Source: Anisodus tanguticus (Eukaryota > Streptophyta > Magnoliopsida > Solanales > Solanaceae). From it: a stretch of 64,000 nucleotides of DNA. A program made the position numbers and the translations under genes. Location: NCBI GenBank assembly GCA_034509755.1, contig CM067541.1, forward strand, positions 8,668,001 to 8,732,000, given 5' to 3'. The notes beneath the pieces were generated by a model, which was given only the letters and a program-made list of their open reading frames with translations, was not told where the DNA came from and searched no databases. Shown here in pieces: positions 33,159-45,487 of the stretch (position 1 is its first letter; the number at the start of each line of letters is the position of its first letter).

Positions 33159-36100
33159 TCATTGCATTAGCTTCCTCCATATTGCCATAGTATAGTCACA
33201 AGTGAAAAACAAGTGATCTCTGGCTTTCTGGTGTCTTTGACAAAGAACACAATCAAGATCCATACCCCATTTGTTGAGTCTGCTAGCAGTTAGGAGTCTA
33301 TCTTGTACCTGCAGCCACATAGTAAAAATGGTTTTCGGTCGAGCCAAATTCCTAAACATCAAACATTTTCACCGAACTCTTGGTTGTAACCCAATAAGCT
33401 GAAGGTAGATGACATTGATAAAAGACTTCACAGATACTGGATTAGCCTGAATCTGTGTTGTCACAACTCTAGCCTCTAGACTTTTTCTGACCATCCAACA
33501 AGCTTGTTGTGGTATTGCAATATCATGAAACTGTTGCCCTTTGATGTAAAATGCATGTATCCATCGAATTCATAACTTGTCCTACTTATGCTCCAAATCC
33601 CAGCAGGTTTTAGCTATACTTATTCCAAAGCTGTAAATTAACAAGACCAAGACCTCCTGCTGATTTAGGTGTACATACCCTATCCCAAGCCACTAAAACT
33701 TTCTTTGTAGTGACATTCGTTGCTGACCAAACATAACTTCTATAGTAAGACTCAATAGATTTGAGTACCTTGCTAGGGATAACAAATATTTGTGCCCAAT
33801 AGGCTTGTATATAAAAAATAACAGATTGCATAAGCTGAACTCTACCAGCATAGGATAACTTCTTGGTTGTCCATGAAGAAATTCTAGCAGTGATCTTTTC
33901 AATCAATGGAAACCATTGGATCAAAGTGAGCTTCTTTGCGGAAAGTGGCACACCCAAATACTTAAAAGGTAACTCCACATGAATAGCCTAATAATGTCAA
34001 AATTCTCTCCTAGACAGATTGAGCAGTACCCCCAAAATAAACAGAACTCTTACCAAGATTGGCTTGTAGGCCAGAAGCCAGAGAAAATGTCTTAAAACAC
34101 TGTTGTATTGCTGTAACAGATGGCACATCAGCTCTAGCAAATAGCAAGAGTCATCAGCAAAACACAGATGTGTTATATTCAACTTTGAGCATCTAGGATG
34201 GTATTTAAACTCCTTACACTGCTTGAGAGTATTCAAATATCTACTAAGATACTCCATAGCAATAGCAAATAAATATGGAGATATTGGATCTCCATGTCTC
34301 AGTCCTCTAGCTGCATCAAAGGGTTCTGAAGGTTCACCATTAACCATGATAGTATAGTTTACTGTCTTGACATATTCCATAACCCATCCTAGGAACCTTT
34401 CAGGGAATTTCAACTCTCTCATGACTTGCTCTAGGAAAATTCACTCAATGGAATCATATGCTTTTTGAATATCTATTTTGATAACACATCTGGGTGATGA
34501 GTGTTTCCTTATGTAAGCTCTAACAAGTTTATGGGCCAGAGTTATGTTATCTGATATTTTCCTACCAGGAATAAATCCAGACTGGGTTTCACATATCAAG
34601 TCTGCCATAAAGGGTTGCATTATAGAGGCAAGGATCTTACCAATTAGCTTGTAAATTATAGTACAACAAGATATTGGCCTGAATTCCTTAACTGTAGCAG
34701 GCTTTTGAGTTTTAGGGACCAATGTTACGGAGGTACAATTGATTGTCTTATATAATCTCCCTGTAATGAAGAAGCTCTTGACAGCTTGTATGACTTCATA
34801 CTTAACAATAGGCCATGTTCTTTTGAAGAAAAATGCATTATAACCATCTATTCCCGGGGCCTTGTCATCATCAATGGACCTTAGTCCCTCCTCAATTTCC
34901 TTATCAGTAACCTATCTACATAGTTGGATCTGTTGAGCATGGGATATAGTTGTGCCATTATTCATAATTTCTCTGTTTATAGCAGGAAGGGATGATGCTG
35001 CAGTGCCCATCAATGACTTATAGAAGCTCACAATCTCAGTTTTGACCTCATCAGGAGCTGTAAGGTTGCAACCTGTCAGTGCTGTAAGTTCTGTTATCTA
35101 CTTCCTCTGTGTCCTCTCTTTGATTATTGCATGGAAATATTTGGTGTTACCATCATCAAGTTGAATCCACTTGGACCTTGATTTTTACTTAGTGCACTTT
35201 CCTCCAGGCGTGACCATTTTTCCAGATTCTGTAAAGCAGTTTTCTCTAGCTGTAGTAAGTTGTCACTAGTATAACTGTCAGTTTATGTCTGCACTTCATA
35301 TAAGTCATGTCTAGCCTTCACAATTCTCATTTGCAAACCTTGGAATTCTTTTTTGTTGAGCTTCCTCAATAAAGGCCTCAAGGCTTTTAGCTTTAATCAG
35401 ATATTCTTCATGCCATGTTTATCTCTAATTGATGCTTTCATGTTCTCTCCACAATATCCAGGAAAGTACTATGCTCAACCCAAATGTTGAAAAATCTAAA
35501 AGGGGATTTGACAGTCATTTGAACACTGTCCATCTTCATAATCATAGGAGCATGGTCTGAGATATTAGGAAGGTCATATTCTAGTGTGACATGTCTCCTA
35601 TGCATCATCCAATCATGGTTGCCAAAAGCTCTGTCAATTCTGCTCAACATTCTATCAGTGCCAAGTTGTTTATTGCTCCATGTATAATATTCCCCCATCC
35701 AGGATAATTCATTCAACTGGAGAAACTGCACACATTCAGTGAAGTCTTTTATTTCAGCATAACTCACAGGGTTACCATATAATCTATCATCAGGCAACAA
35801 GACTGAGTTGAAATCCCTACAGATGATCCATGGTTGTGTAATTCCTTGTGCAAGAGTAATGAAGCCAGTCCAGAGTTCTTTCCTTTGTTCCACTATATTA
35901 TATCCATAGATCACTGTCATGAATCATTCAAAAGATCCAGATATATCTTTGACCATACAATGTATATACTGACCATCCTTTTTTATTGCAGTAATAATAT
36001 AAGTAGTGTTCCAGAGCACCTATTCTTCCATTATGTGCAGCCTGATAGTTGGTAATCACTTCCCATCCTGGTGCAACATGCTTGCTAATTCTATTTACCT

Positions 36101-36227
36101 TGTGTTCTTTAACTCTAGTTTCCTCAATACCAGCTAATCTAATGTGTTTATTCTTGAGGTACTGCTTGAATTCCTTCTGCTTGTACCACTTATTCATCCC
36201 CCTTATGTTCCAAAACAACCGATTCAT
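33159..36227 (-). pseudogene. L1 ORF2: endonuclease and reverse transcriptase, broken
   Basis: The N-terminal endonuclease reads MNRLFWNIRGMNK (36227), AGIEETRVKEHKV, DFNSVLLPDDRL and SDHAPMIM (to about 35540). The reverse transcriptase has KTQKPATVKEFRPISCC, GFIPGRKISDNI, KIDIQKAYDS (34722-34441), LRHGDPISPYLFAIAMEYLS and the catalytic FADD near 34160. Downstream are FKYLGVPLSAKKL (33967) and the zf-RVT motif CVLCQRHQKARDHLFFTC near 33230. An intact plant L1 ORF2 is about 1200-1400 residues; here it is split into at least six frames. Confidence 0.92.
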
Positions 36228-36366
36228 TGAGTTGATTTAGTCCCCCCACCTTTATCCACAAGGAAGGAGCTCTTTGAAGTAACTGCAGCAGCAATAACAC
36301 TTGTTCCAGACTTCCTTATCACACTACTAAAAGCAGGAAAGTTTATATGATTAAGCTCAGGATTTG

Positions 36367-36998
36367 CTATGGCTTTCCCTGTTTGGGCAGGATTACCACT
36401 GAACAAGTGTTGTTGTGCTCTTTATCTAATGAGACTTGAACATTTGATGGGCCAGGTTGCTCATTCACATTGACTATCTCTGCTGGTCTGGCTAAATGCC
36501 CCTTGTATTGCCACTTTTGTGTAACTTGCCTGGGAGCTCTCCTCCTCTTAGGTGGTTCTCTTGCTGGTTCTGTAGGAGCTTCGGGCTCTAGACATGAGTG
36601 CCCAACAACTAAACACTTCTGGCAGTATGATGACTTCCAATCATAGGTTACTATTTGCACAAAATCTCGACCACTGGGATCCTTGCAACAATCTGAGAAG
36701 GCAGTTTTTTGCAACATTTACCTCTATAAGCATTCTCGCAAATGACATCCTTGTTTGCTTGGCAGTGCATTCATCTGCAAACAAAGGTGTTCCAATGACA
36801 CTTGCAATTTTGCTTAAAGATACTGATCCCCAACAATTCATAGGCAATCTCGGAAACTTAACCCATAACGGAATTTTAGTTGGATATTCCAATATTCCAT
36901 GGTGAAATCAAAATCAGGGGTCCAGGGCTTTAGAATAATAGGTCTGTTATTGGAAGTATACGGTCCTCCATAAAAGATCCCATGCATATCTGCTAGCT
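36367..36998 (-). pseudogene. L1 ORF1, C-terminal part (DUF4283 / zinc knuckle)
   Basis: The DUF4283-type block reads GPYTSNNRPIILKPWTPDF, then IPLWVKFPRLPMNCWG and FADECTAKQTRMSFARMLIE. A one-base shift occurs near 36890. A knuckle-like YCQKCLVVGHSC follows at about 36600. These are the usual features of the plant L1 ORF1 nucleic-acid-binding protein. Confidence 0.85.
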
Positions 36999-37000
36999 CA

Positions 37001-37131
37001 ATAACAACAACAACATACTTAGTAAAATCCCACAACGTGGGGTCTGGGAGGGTAGAGTGTACGCAAACCATACCTCTACCTTAGTAGGTAGAGCGGTTGT
37101 TTCCGAAAGACCCTCGGCTCAAGACAAAGCA
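37001..37131 (-). repeat. 3' tail of the RTE LINE
   Basis: Inverse-strand tail in its native place at the end of an RTE LINE: ACAACAACAACATACTTAG, GGGAGGGTAGAGTGTACGC, the hairpin arms and GACCCTCGGCTCAAGAC. This copy shows that the isolated tails elsewhere in the window belong to this family or to SINEs sharing its end. Confidence 0.92.
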
Positions 37132-37502
37132 TAGGTACAAGCAAAGTAAGAGAAACGGTCTGACCCGGATAAGAAATTTAAAGCAGTATGAAAATGATGG
37201 TAATAAAAGCGAATAAGCCATGATAGCGCAATCTGAAAAAAGAAGTCAGTAACTAGCGCAGGTAAATAGGATAAACAAAGTACACTGAAGAACACAAAGG
37301 ACACATAGCAGCAGAAATCAAACGACATGGGACTATAAAGCAATACTGCGCCTACTAGTATAATAGGCTAAGCAGGCCTACAATAATAACACTACAACTA
37401 CCAGTTTGTAAGCATAAGTAGGACTACGCTCAACTACCTACTACCCTTCTACCCTAATCTGTGTCCTCCACAACCCCTTTTCATGTCCTCAGTAAGTTGC
37501 AC

Positions 37503-40400
37503 CTACGCCATATCCCGTCTAATCACATCTCCCCAATACTTCTTCGACCTACCTCTACCCCTCATGAACCCGTCCATAGCCAACCTCTCACACCTCCGCA
37601 CTGGGGCATCTGTGTCTCTCCTCTGCACATGCCCAAACCATCTCAACCTTACTTTCCGCATATTATCCTCCACTGAGACCACCCCCACTCTATCCCGGAT
37701 ATCATCATTTCTAATTCCATCCCTCTTTGTATGCCCACACATCCATCTCCGCAACTTTCATCTTTTAGATGTGCGAAGTCTTGACTGGCCAACACTCCAC
37801 CCCATATAATATAGTCGGTCTAACCACCACTCTATAGAACTTGCCTTTAAGTTTTTGTGGCACCTTTTTATCGCACAAGACTCCAGATGGGAGCCTCCAT
37901 TTCATCCACCCTGCCCAATACGATGTGTGACATCGTCATCAATCTCTACATTTCCTTGGATAATAGACCTGAGGTACTTGAAGCTTCCTTTCCTTGGAAT
38001 GACCTGAGTACCAAGCCTCACCTCCACTCATGTCTCATGGTCGCCCCCGTTACTGAACTTACACTCCAGGTATTTTGTCTTGGTCCTACTCAGCCTAAAC
38101 CCTTTAGACTCCAGAGTCTGTCTCCAAACCTCTCAATCAGGACTATGTCATCTCGAATAACATACACCATGGCACCTCCCCTTGGATTTATCGCGTCAGT
38201 CCATCCGTTACCAAGGCAAATAAGAATGGGCTAAGAGTTGATCCCTGGTGCAGCCCCATCATCACTGGAAAGTGTTCCGAGTCTGGTCTTTGCCATCATA
38301 CATATCTTTGATCGCCATAGTGTACGCCACCGATACACCTCTAACCTCAAAACCTCTCCATATAACCTCCCTAGGGACTTTATCGTATGCCTTCTCGAGG
38401 TCGATGAAAACCATATGTAAGTCTCTCTTCCTCTCCCTATACTGCTCCACTAACCTCCAAATATGATGAATGGCTTCTGTAGACGAGCGCCCTGGCATGA
38501 ATCCAAACTGGTTTTTTGAAATAGACACGCCTCTTCTCACCCTCGTCTCCACGACCCTTTCACAAACTTTCATAGTATGGCTTAGCAACTTGATACCCCT
38601 ATAGTTGTTGCAACTCTGGATGTCACTTTTGTTCTTGTATAAAGGAATTATTATACTCCACCTCCATTCTTCGGGCATTATCGCCGTCTTAAAAATGACA
38701 TTAAACAACTCAGTCAGCCACTCCAAACCTGCCATGCCAACGCTCTTTCAAAATTCAATTGAGATCTCATCAGGCCCGATCGCTCGTCCCCTACGCATCC
38801 TGCGAACAACACCCTTAGCCTCCTCAAACTTAATGCTTCTACAATATCTAAAATCCCGGTACCTTTCGGATTGCTCCAGATCTCCCATCACAATGTCTTT
38901 ATCTCCTTTTCGTTCAAGAGTTTATGGACGTAAGACTGCCATCTCCATCTAATATGCGCGTCCTCCACCAGTACTTTGTTGTCCTCGTCCTTGATGCACC
39001 TCACGTTATCCAAGTCACGGGCTCTCCTCTCCCTCGCCTTGGCTAGTCTGTACAACTTCTTATCCCCGCCTTTTTCCTCTAATTCCACATACAGGCGTTC
39101 AAAATCTGCCATTTTCGCTGCCGTAACCGCTAGTTTTGCCTCCTTCCTCGCCATCTTATACAATGCCATATTCGTCTACTTCTCCACCTCATCATTGCTT
39201 TCTACCAATTTTACATACACCGCTTTCTATGCTTCCACCTACTCTTGAACTATACCATTCCACCACCAGTCCCCTCGAAGTCTACCACAGCTACCCCGTG
39301 AGACCCCTAGCACTTCTCTAGCTACCTCCCGAATGCAGCTGGCCGTCCAGTCCACATACAGATCGCATCCCCACTACTCCCCCAAGCCCTCTTGGCCATC
39401 AACCTCTCTCCCATCTCCTTTGCACTAGACATGGTCAAACTCCCCCATTTGATTTTTAGCCTGTCATCCACAACTCTCCTCTTCTTCTCCATCTTGATCT
39501 CCAAATCCATCACCAAAAGCTTATGTCGGGTTATAAGATACTCACTCAAAATAACCTTACAGTCTTAACAAAGACCATTGTCAACCCTCCTAAGGAGCAA
39601 AAAGTCTATCTGAGTCTTAGCCACCGAGCTACTGAAAGTCACCAAATGCTCCTCCTTCTTCATGAACCTCGAATTGGCTATCACCGTCTCAAAAGCTTTA
39701 GCGAACTTCAAGAGTGAGACGCCTCCCCCGTTCCTGTCCCCGAGCCAAAGCCTCCATGCACGTCGTCATAGCCCCCGGATCTGACCTGATATGTCCATTG
39801 AAATCCCCTCTTATAAATAACTTCTCAGTGGGCGGTATACCTCCCACCACCTCGTCCAAATCCTCCCAAAAATGCCTCTTCTCCTCTTCGTCCAAGTCCG
39901 ACTGCAACGCGTAAGCACTAATAATGTTCATAGCGAACCCTCCAACTACCAACTTAATCGCCATCATACTGTCATTGACATTCCTAACCTCTACCACCTG
40001 ATCCCTTAGCTCACTGTCTACCAAAATGCCTACCCCATTCCTATACCTCAACCTACCCGAGAACCATAACTTATACCCGTCCACATCTTTAGCCTTAGGT
40101 CCTACCCATATCCCTTTCGTTATCTTCCGCTCTCCTTGTATAGGTTGGGAAAGGGCCGGGTGGATTACCTTTGGGAGGCTAGACCAGTGCCAATAGTTAG
40201 AGTTTTGACTCATTTTTAAGGCCTTCGCCTTAGTCCAAAGGGATTTGATCTCCTGGACACAAACTATATTAATTCTCCTCTTCTTATGAATCTTAACTAG
40301 CTTTGTGGACTTCCCCGTTAAAGTCTCAATATTCCAAGACCCTATTCTCAGCCTAGCATCTCCCTTACCCCACTTACCCCTAACCCTCGCTCCCGTCCCC
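37503..40400 (-). pseudogene. RTE LINE polyprotein: endonuclease and reverse transcriptase, broken
   Basis: The endonuclease begins near 40365 (RIGSWNIETLTGKS), then INIVCVQEIKSLWT, NIISAYALQSD and FIRGDFNGHI near 39830. The centre (39549-38888) reads WWNGI-type and KLAVTAAKMADFERLY segments. The reverse transcriptase has IIPLYKNKSDIQSCNNYRGI (about 38665), FGFMPGRSSTEAIHHIWRL and MVFIDLEKAYDKVPREVIW. The catalytic FADD region near 38150 has lost one base. The C-terminal DUF-like end KVRLRWFGHVQRRD lies near 37660. It is split into at least six frames. Confidence 0.92.
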
Positions 40401-41718
40401 GACCGAGAATATGACTAGTATACCATCAGTCACCAAAGCCACGAAGGCGGATATACACTAATAGGCTAATAAAAGGTTTACACCTAAAACAGGAATGCCA
40501 AAAATGATGTAACTAAAAGCAAGAAGAGCAAATGCAAGAACGTAATATAAAAGAGAAAACACAAGAGAGCTTGCTTATTCCTAGGCGAGGATTGATGAGT
40601 GGTGCTAGTTGAATCAAACAATGATTAGTTTTTGAAGATCTAGTATTAATTAATCATCAGAAAACTTTAATTACATTTTAATTTATGGATTACACATGGG
40701 TAGATTCAATAGCAGCAGATCTAAATGAGCAGAAACTAACAGATGCAGTGATCCACAAATAAAATACAATATACCTACTTTTCATTCCTTGTTTAACAAC
40801 TTTCAGTAGTTAAAATTAAGAACAACCCATTAAACAGAAAGATTCATCATCAACACATCAAATTAAAATCAAAGAGAAACTCACAAAAGAAGCAAGGAAC
40901 AAAACACCTGGAACAGGTGGTGGCGATAGTGGCTGGGTAGCGCCGGAGCTGGCTAGGCGGTGACGGTACGGCGGCTGATATGGCTATTCATTTCGAATTA
41001 TCCGATCCGAAATTTCCGGATGTAAAATTATGATCCGAATCCGATCCGAAAAAAAAATCGAATATCAGAAATTTCGGATATCAAAAATTTCGGATCGGTC
41101 AAATTATAATCCGAATCCGATCCGAAAAAACCGGATATCCAAAATTTTCGGATCGGATAACTGGATATCCGAAATTTATCATACATTCATCATTCTAGCA
41201 ACTGCCACATAAATATCGTGCTCTCTTAAGCAAATTTGTTTAACAGAAAACTCACATACCACTTAAAGTAAACACAATTAAATACTGAAATAATCTCAAC
41301 CCAACATGTGACCGACCAATACACAGCAATATAGTCTTCATTCTTCATAAACATGTAATTTCTAACAAATAGTAAAACTCCAAAATGGAAAGTAGAACTT
41401 TATAGGTGCAGTGTCCAATACATTAACTACTAGCTAAAACATCTAATGTCCAACATCCAAATTAATACACCAATACGAATAAAGTTCACAAATTAAAATA
41501 CCATAAAGTTTCACCACCATGCAAAATAGCTCATAAGTCTAGTAGACTATTACATCATTCGAAAGTATCCAATGACTCATCAAGATCAAATGTTGGTTGC
41601 TCCGTAGTCAAATCTTTCATACCTACAAAACAATTATCACAAGGAAAAAATAGTATTAACATTAAGTAAACAAAAATACAAATGTAATAATATATTTTAA
41701 AAATAATTGAGATAAAAC

Positions 41719-44700
41719 TAAGGGTGGCCATTGGGCCGGGATGGCCCGACCCCCGACCCGAGCCCGCTAAAAAAAATAAATCACGGTAGCGGGACTCGAA
41801 CTCGGGACGAGACAATGTATCGTCCCGCCAGACCAGAGCCCGCCCCAGGCCCGCCAGACCCGACCCCGCCCCCCGTCCCGAGCCCGACCCCACCCTTTGT
41901 CCCCCCTTTGCAAATATGGTCGTTGCACCAACGACCATTTTAGATTTTGGCCGTTGGCGTCCCGGCCATTTTAGGCCTCCCCCTCCCCCAACCCCCTACC
42001 CCTTAATATTTATTTTTAACCCATAAGTTATTATATTTACACTTTAACCCAATTTTCCAACTATAAATAACTCATTTTCTCTTAATCTTTCTCAGAAATC
42101 TTCCTACAATCTCTCAATATATCTCTCTACAAGTCTACATTGTTTACTAAATATTCAATTTTATTTATTCATTTGGGAATTGGGAGTGAAGTTGGCAACT
42201 AGCTTGAGGATCTTCCATCGAGCAAAGTTTCAATTTTCAACCTCTCGATTACACGTCGACGTTACGTCGGCGTTTGGTACATTCGTTCCTTCATTAAATT
42301 ATTATTGTCTGTTTATTTTATTTAGCGCACTTAATTTTATTATCTTTAATTATTTATTATCATAATTAAAATGGAAGGATTAAGAGGTATGTTTAAGGGT
42401 AAGGGTAAGTGTGCTTCTTCTAGTAGGGGCGGCAACCAGGGCAAGGGTACTTCTTCTAGTCATCTTATTCCTACACAGGATGATTTTGTTGATACTCAAC
42501 ATTTTCCTACAATACCATTAGATTTAGACGAGGAACTATTTTCTGGAACTCAAGAAGACTTTAATTTAGACGATGGTCTAGATGATACACCCACTAATGT
42601 TGATGACAACACACCCACTAGTACACCTTCAATCGAAATACCTCTTATTCCCCCTAGTATGAGACGAGGTCCAAAGCAAAACGACCATTAAAATCGAGAT
42701 GCATGGACATTTTTTGATAGGGACGTAGAGAATCAAGTAGCTATATGTAAAATTTGTAAAAATGTTTTAAAATTTAAAATTGGAAAAGGTCACGGTGGGA
42801 CGGGGGGTTTAATTAGACACGTAGTAAGTGCTCATCCAGCTAGGTATGCCCAATACCAGGCTTCAAAACCGGGTGTGCAAAGACCCGCTCCATCGGGACA
42901 AGGTTTACATACCGATACATCGTCCTAGGACCAAGTACATGGTCAAATTAACCCTATGACGGGGGGAATTGTAGGCTCTAAATACAATAAACATAGAGAT
43001 AGGGAAGCAATATCAAAATTAGTTCTTGTGGAGGGTTTGCCTTTTTCATTTCCTTCATCTCCCGGTTTTATTCATTACATTAGAGATATATATAATCCTG
43101 CTTTTAACGGTTTTTCTAGATCAATTGTTAAGAGAGATGTATTTAAATTTGCACATGAATATCAACAATATTTACATTATTCATTATATCATTTTAATGG
43201 CAAAGTATCTATCACGTCTGATATAGGTCGTAGTACTAACGTCCATGATTATTTAACTGTAACTTGTCATTGGATAGATTATAAATGGTCTATGCAAAAA
43301 CGTATTTTAGCGTATAGATATATAGATGATAGGTACATTGGTACTTTTATTGCTGATAATATTTATCAAGTGTGCCATTATTACGGAATAACCGATAAAA
43401 TTATGACTATTACATTAGATAACGCTTCTTCTAACAATTACGCAATTACAATTTTAAAAAATAGTTTAACTCCATCTTTTCCAGATCATTTTCATATAAA
43501 ATGCGCGTGCCATATATATAACTTAATTGTAAATGATGGTCTATCACTTTTTGAAGACATTCTTAGTAAAATATAATTTGCTATAAACTTTATTTTTAAA
43601 AGTAATAAAGTACAACGTAGAAAAGAATATAAAAAAACTTGTCACGATTGTGGACTATCTTATAGAAAAATTCCACAAGAAGTATCCACTAGGTGGAATT
43701 CTTTATACAAGCAACTACTTGTTACTTATGACTATAGAAAACCTATAACTTTATTTTTTAACTCTCATAATAAAAATTCAGCTGATATGATTTTAGATAG
43801 TGATTGGGTAAAAATTTCCGAACTTATTGTATTTTTAGAGAAATTTTTTCAAGCAACAAAATAATTTTTCAGTATATATTATCCTACTAGTTCAACTATG
43901 TTGTTTTATATAACTCTAATATTTTTATTACTTAGTGAATATATGGAAAAACCAGCTTATAAGGCAACTATTAAAAAAATATTTGTCAAAATAAAAAATA
44001 TTTTATTCCTATTCCCACTATTTATATTATTGGTTCTGTTTTAAATTCTACTATTAAAATAGACGGTACTAAATCACTAATTGAAACTATTTACGATTGT
44101 ATAGAAGTACTACCACCTCCAAGTCCCAAAAATCTAAATCACCCACCACCTATTGAACAAACTAAAGAAGAAGTGTTGTCTAGCATAGAACACCAATGCA
44201 AAAAAATATATAGATTTTATCAACAAGAAAATGCTAGTAACTTACCGGCTTCCATACCATCTTCTTCATCTTCAACACAACCTCACAAAACACATGTTGT
44301 TTCTGCGGCTAGTATTGAAAGCCTTAGAAATAGAATGTGCGGCCGTACCTCTACTACTAACCAAATTAGCGAGTTGGATATTTTTGTTTTGCAGGGTTCT
44401 GTACCGTACCAAGAAGTTATCAATGAAGATGGACATGAAGACTTTTCGAAATCTTGGAGGGGAATGAGAAGACCTTTCTGACACTTTCATTGATGGCCCG
44501 AAATGTTTTGAACATTCAAGCGATCAACTGCGTATGAAAGCGCTTTTTCTGCCGGCAGATATCAAATAAGAGACCACAGACACTCATTAGCCGGAGACAG
44601 CTTGGAAATTGCAGTATTATTCAGAGATTGGATACGAGCGGAGCGAGAAGGTGCGGTCAACCGGAGATCAACGAAGAAAAGACGAAAACTACAACGAAAT

Positions 44701-45141
44701 CTTATCCGAAGGTGGTGGAAGCGACGTAGATCAATTTGACCAACAAATACCAATTCCAACCGAAGAACCACAGGAAATCATCAAGCAATTAGAACAAGTT
44801 TTTTTGAGAATGTAATTTTTTATGTAATTTGCAACTTTTGGACAACACCACAAAGTTGCAATTTAGATTTTACTTTTTAGACAATTGTATTTGTATTACA
44901 AAAAAATCATATGTCTATTAAATAATATAAGAGGCACAAAAACAGCCTTGGGATGTTTTTATTACACTATCTTGTCTTGTTTATTAAGTTTTTTTTTATC
45001 CATATGTTATTTAAAAAAAAAAAAAAGGAAACCCGCCGGACCCCGCCCCGATCCCGACCCCGCCCCGACCCCGCCAGACCCGACCCCGACCCCGCCAGGC
45101 CCGCCCCGCCAGACCCGAGCCCGGCCCACTGGCCAGGCCTA
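41719..45141 (+). mobile_element. Inner hAT transposon with transposase remnant
   Basis: The 22-base termini start TAAGGGTGGCCATTGGGC on the left, with the inverse of GCCCACTGGCCAGGCCTA on the right. They are flanked by a perfect 8-base duplication GATAAAAC (41711-41718 and 45142-45149). The arms are rich in CCCGACCCCG and CCCGCCAGACCCG words. Size 3423 bases, typical of an autonomous-length hAT element, with a decayed transposase gene inside. Confidence 0.95.
42371..44739 (+). pseudogene. hAT transposase, broken
   Basis: The ATG at 42371 opens a glycine/serine-rich then acidic N-terminus (LDLDEELFSGTQEDFNLDD). A BED zinc finger follows (C-X2-C in CKICKN, then H-X4-H in LIRHVVSAH, about 42745-42835). 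The RNase H-like core has VSITSDIGRSTNVHDYL and MTITLDNASSN with candidate catalytic Asp residues. PQEVSTRWNSLYKQLL follows near 43680. The hATC dimerisation region (ISELDIFVLQ; SAFSAGRYQIRDHRHSLAGD) ends near 44640. Stops at 42689, 42926 and 43574 plus later frameshifts inactivate it. The domain order is nearly complete compared with the usual 650-750 residues. Confidence 0.92.
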
Positions 45142-45487
45142 GATAAAACTAACCGTCTTCCATATTGGGCCAATGGAAGAATTTGGGCCAACGAAGTATT
45201 ATTCCTCGGCCCAAAGATAAAACAGAGATAATTAGCAGCCCAATGAAAACTGAAAAGCACAAATGCAGCTTAACTATTAGGGAAAACCAAAAGAAAATAA
45301 AAAATAAAAAAATCGGATATTTCGGATATTCGAAAGTAAAGAAATTGTGATCCGTATCCGATCCGATTTTTTTCGGATATCCGATTTTTCGACTTCGACT
45401 GGATCGCGGATAGGATCGATAGGATCGGATTATTATGAACAGCCCTAGCGGCAGATGGTAGTGAGAGGGAAAGAGAGAGCGTTAGCT

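Larger units (their letters stand above)
32775..36998 (-). mobile_element. L1-type LINE, 3' and central part
   Basis: A poly(A) tail (T run at 32775-32782) marks the 3' end. Reading right to left: DUF4283-type ORF1, AP endonuclease, reverse transcriptase and zf-RVT region. The ORF1 N-terminal part continues at 45488-45662, so the element is split by the RTE LINE and two hAT elements. It is inactivated by many stops. Confidence 0.92.
36999..40978 (-). mobile_element. RTE-type LINE inserted in the L1 element
   Basis: The 3' end, with TTG repeats, is at 36999. The coding region runs right to left to about 40400, then a GC-richer 5' leader runs to 40978 and continues at 45456-45482 beyond the hAT insertion. 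TAGCT occurs at both junctions with L1 (36994-36998 and 45483-45487) and may be the target duplication. The 3' part matches the fragment at 1-697. Confidence 0.88.
40979..45447. mobile_element. Outer hAT element with ATCCGATCC-rich arms
   Basis: The termini TATGGCTATTCAT and inverse TAGGGCTGTTCAT are flanked by GCGGCTGA (40971-40978) and GCGGCAGA (45448-45455), a 7/8 duplication. The arms (40995-41180 and 45310-45430) are arrays of ATCCGATCC, GGATATCCGA and related words in inverted orientation. Removing the inner hAT leaves an element of about 1.04 kb with no transposase frame, so it was non-autonomous. It sits in the 5' leader of the RTE LINE. Confidence 0.85.

Noticed and set aside
37461..40000. 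Several long plus-strand frames rich in Ser, Pro and His
   Set aside because: They are antisense shadows of the minus-strand RTE polyprotein.
41555..41943. Pro/Gly-rich frames on both strands over the CCCGACCCCG array, repeated at 44885-45260
   Set aside because: Same cause: GC-rich hAT subterminal repeats give open frames in several phases.
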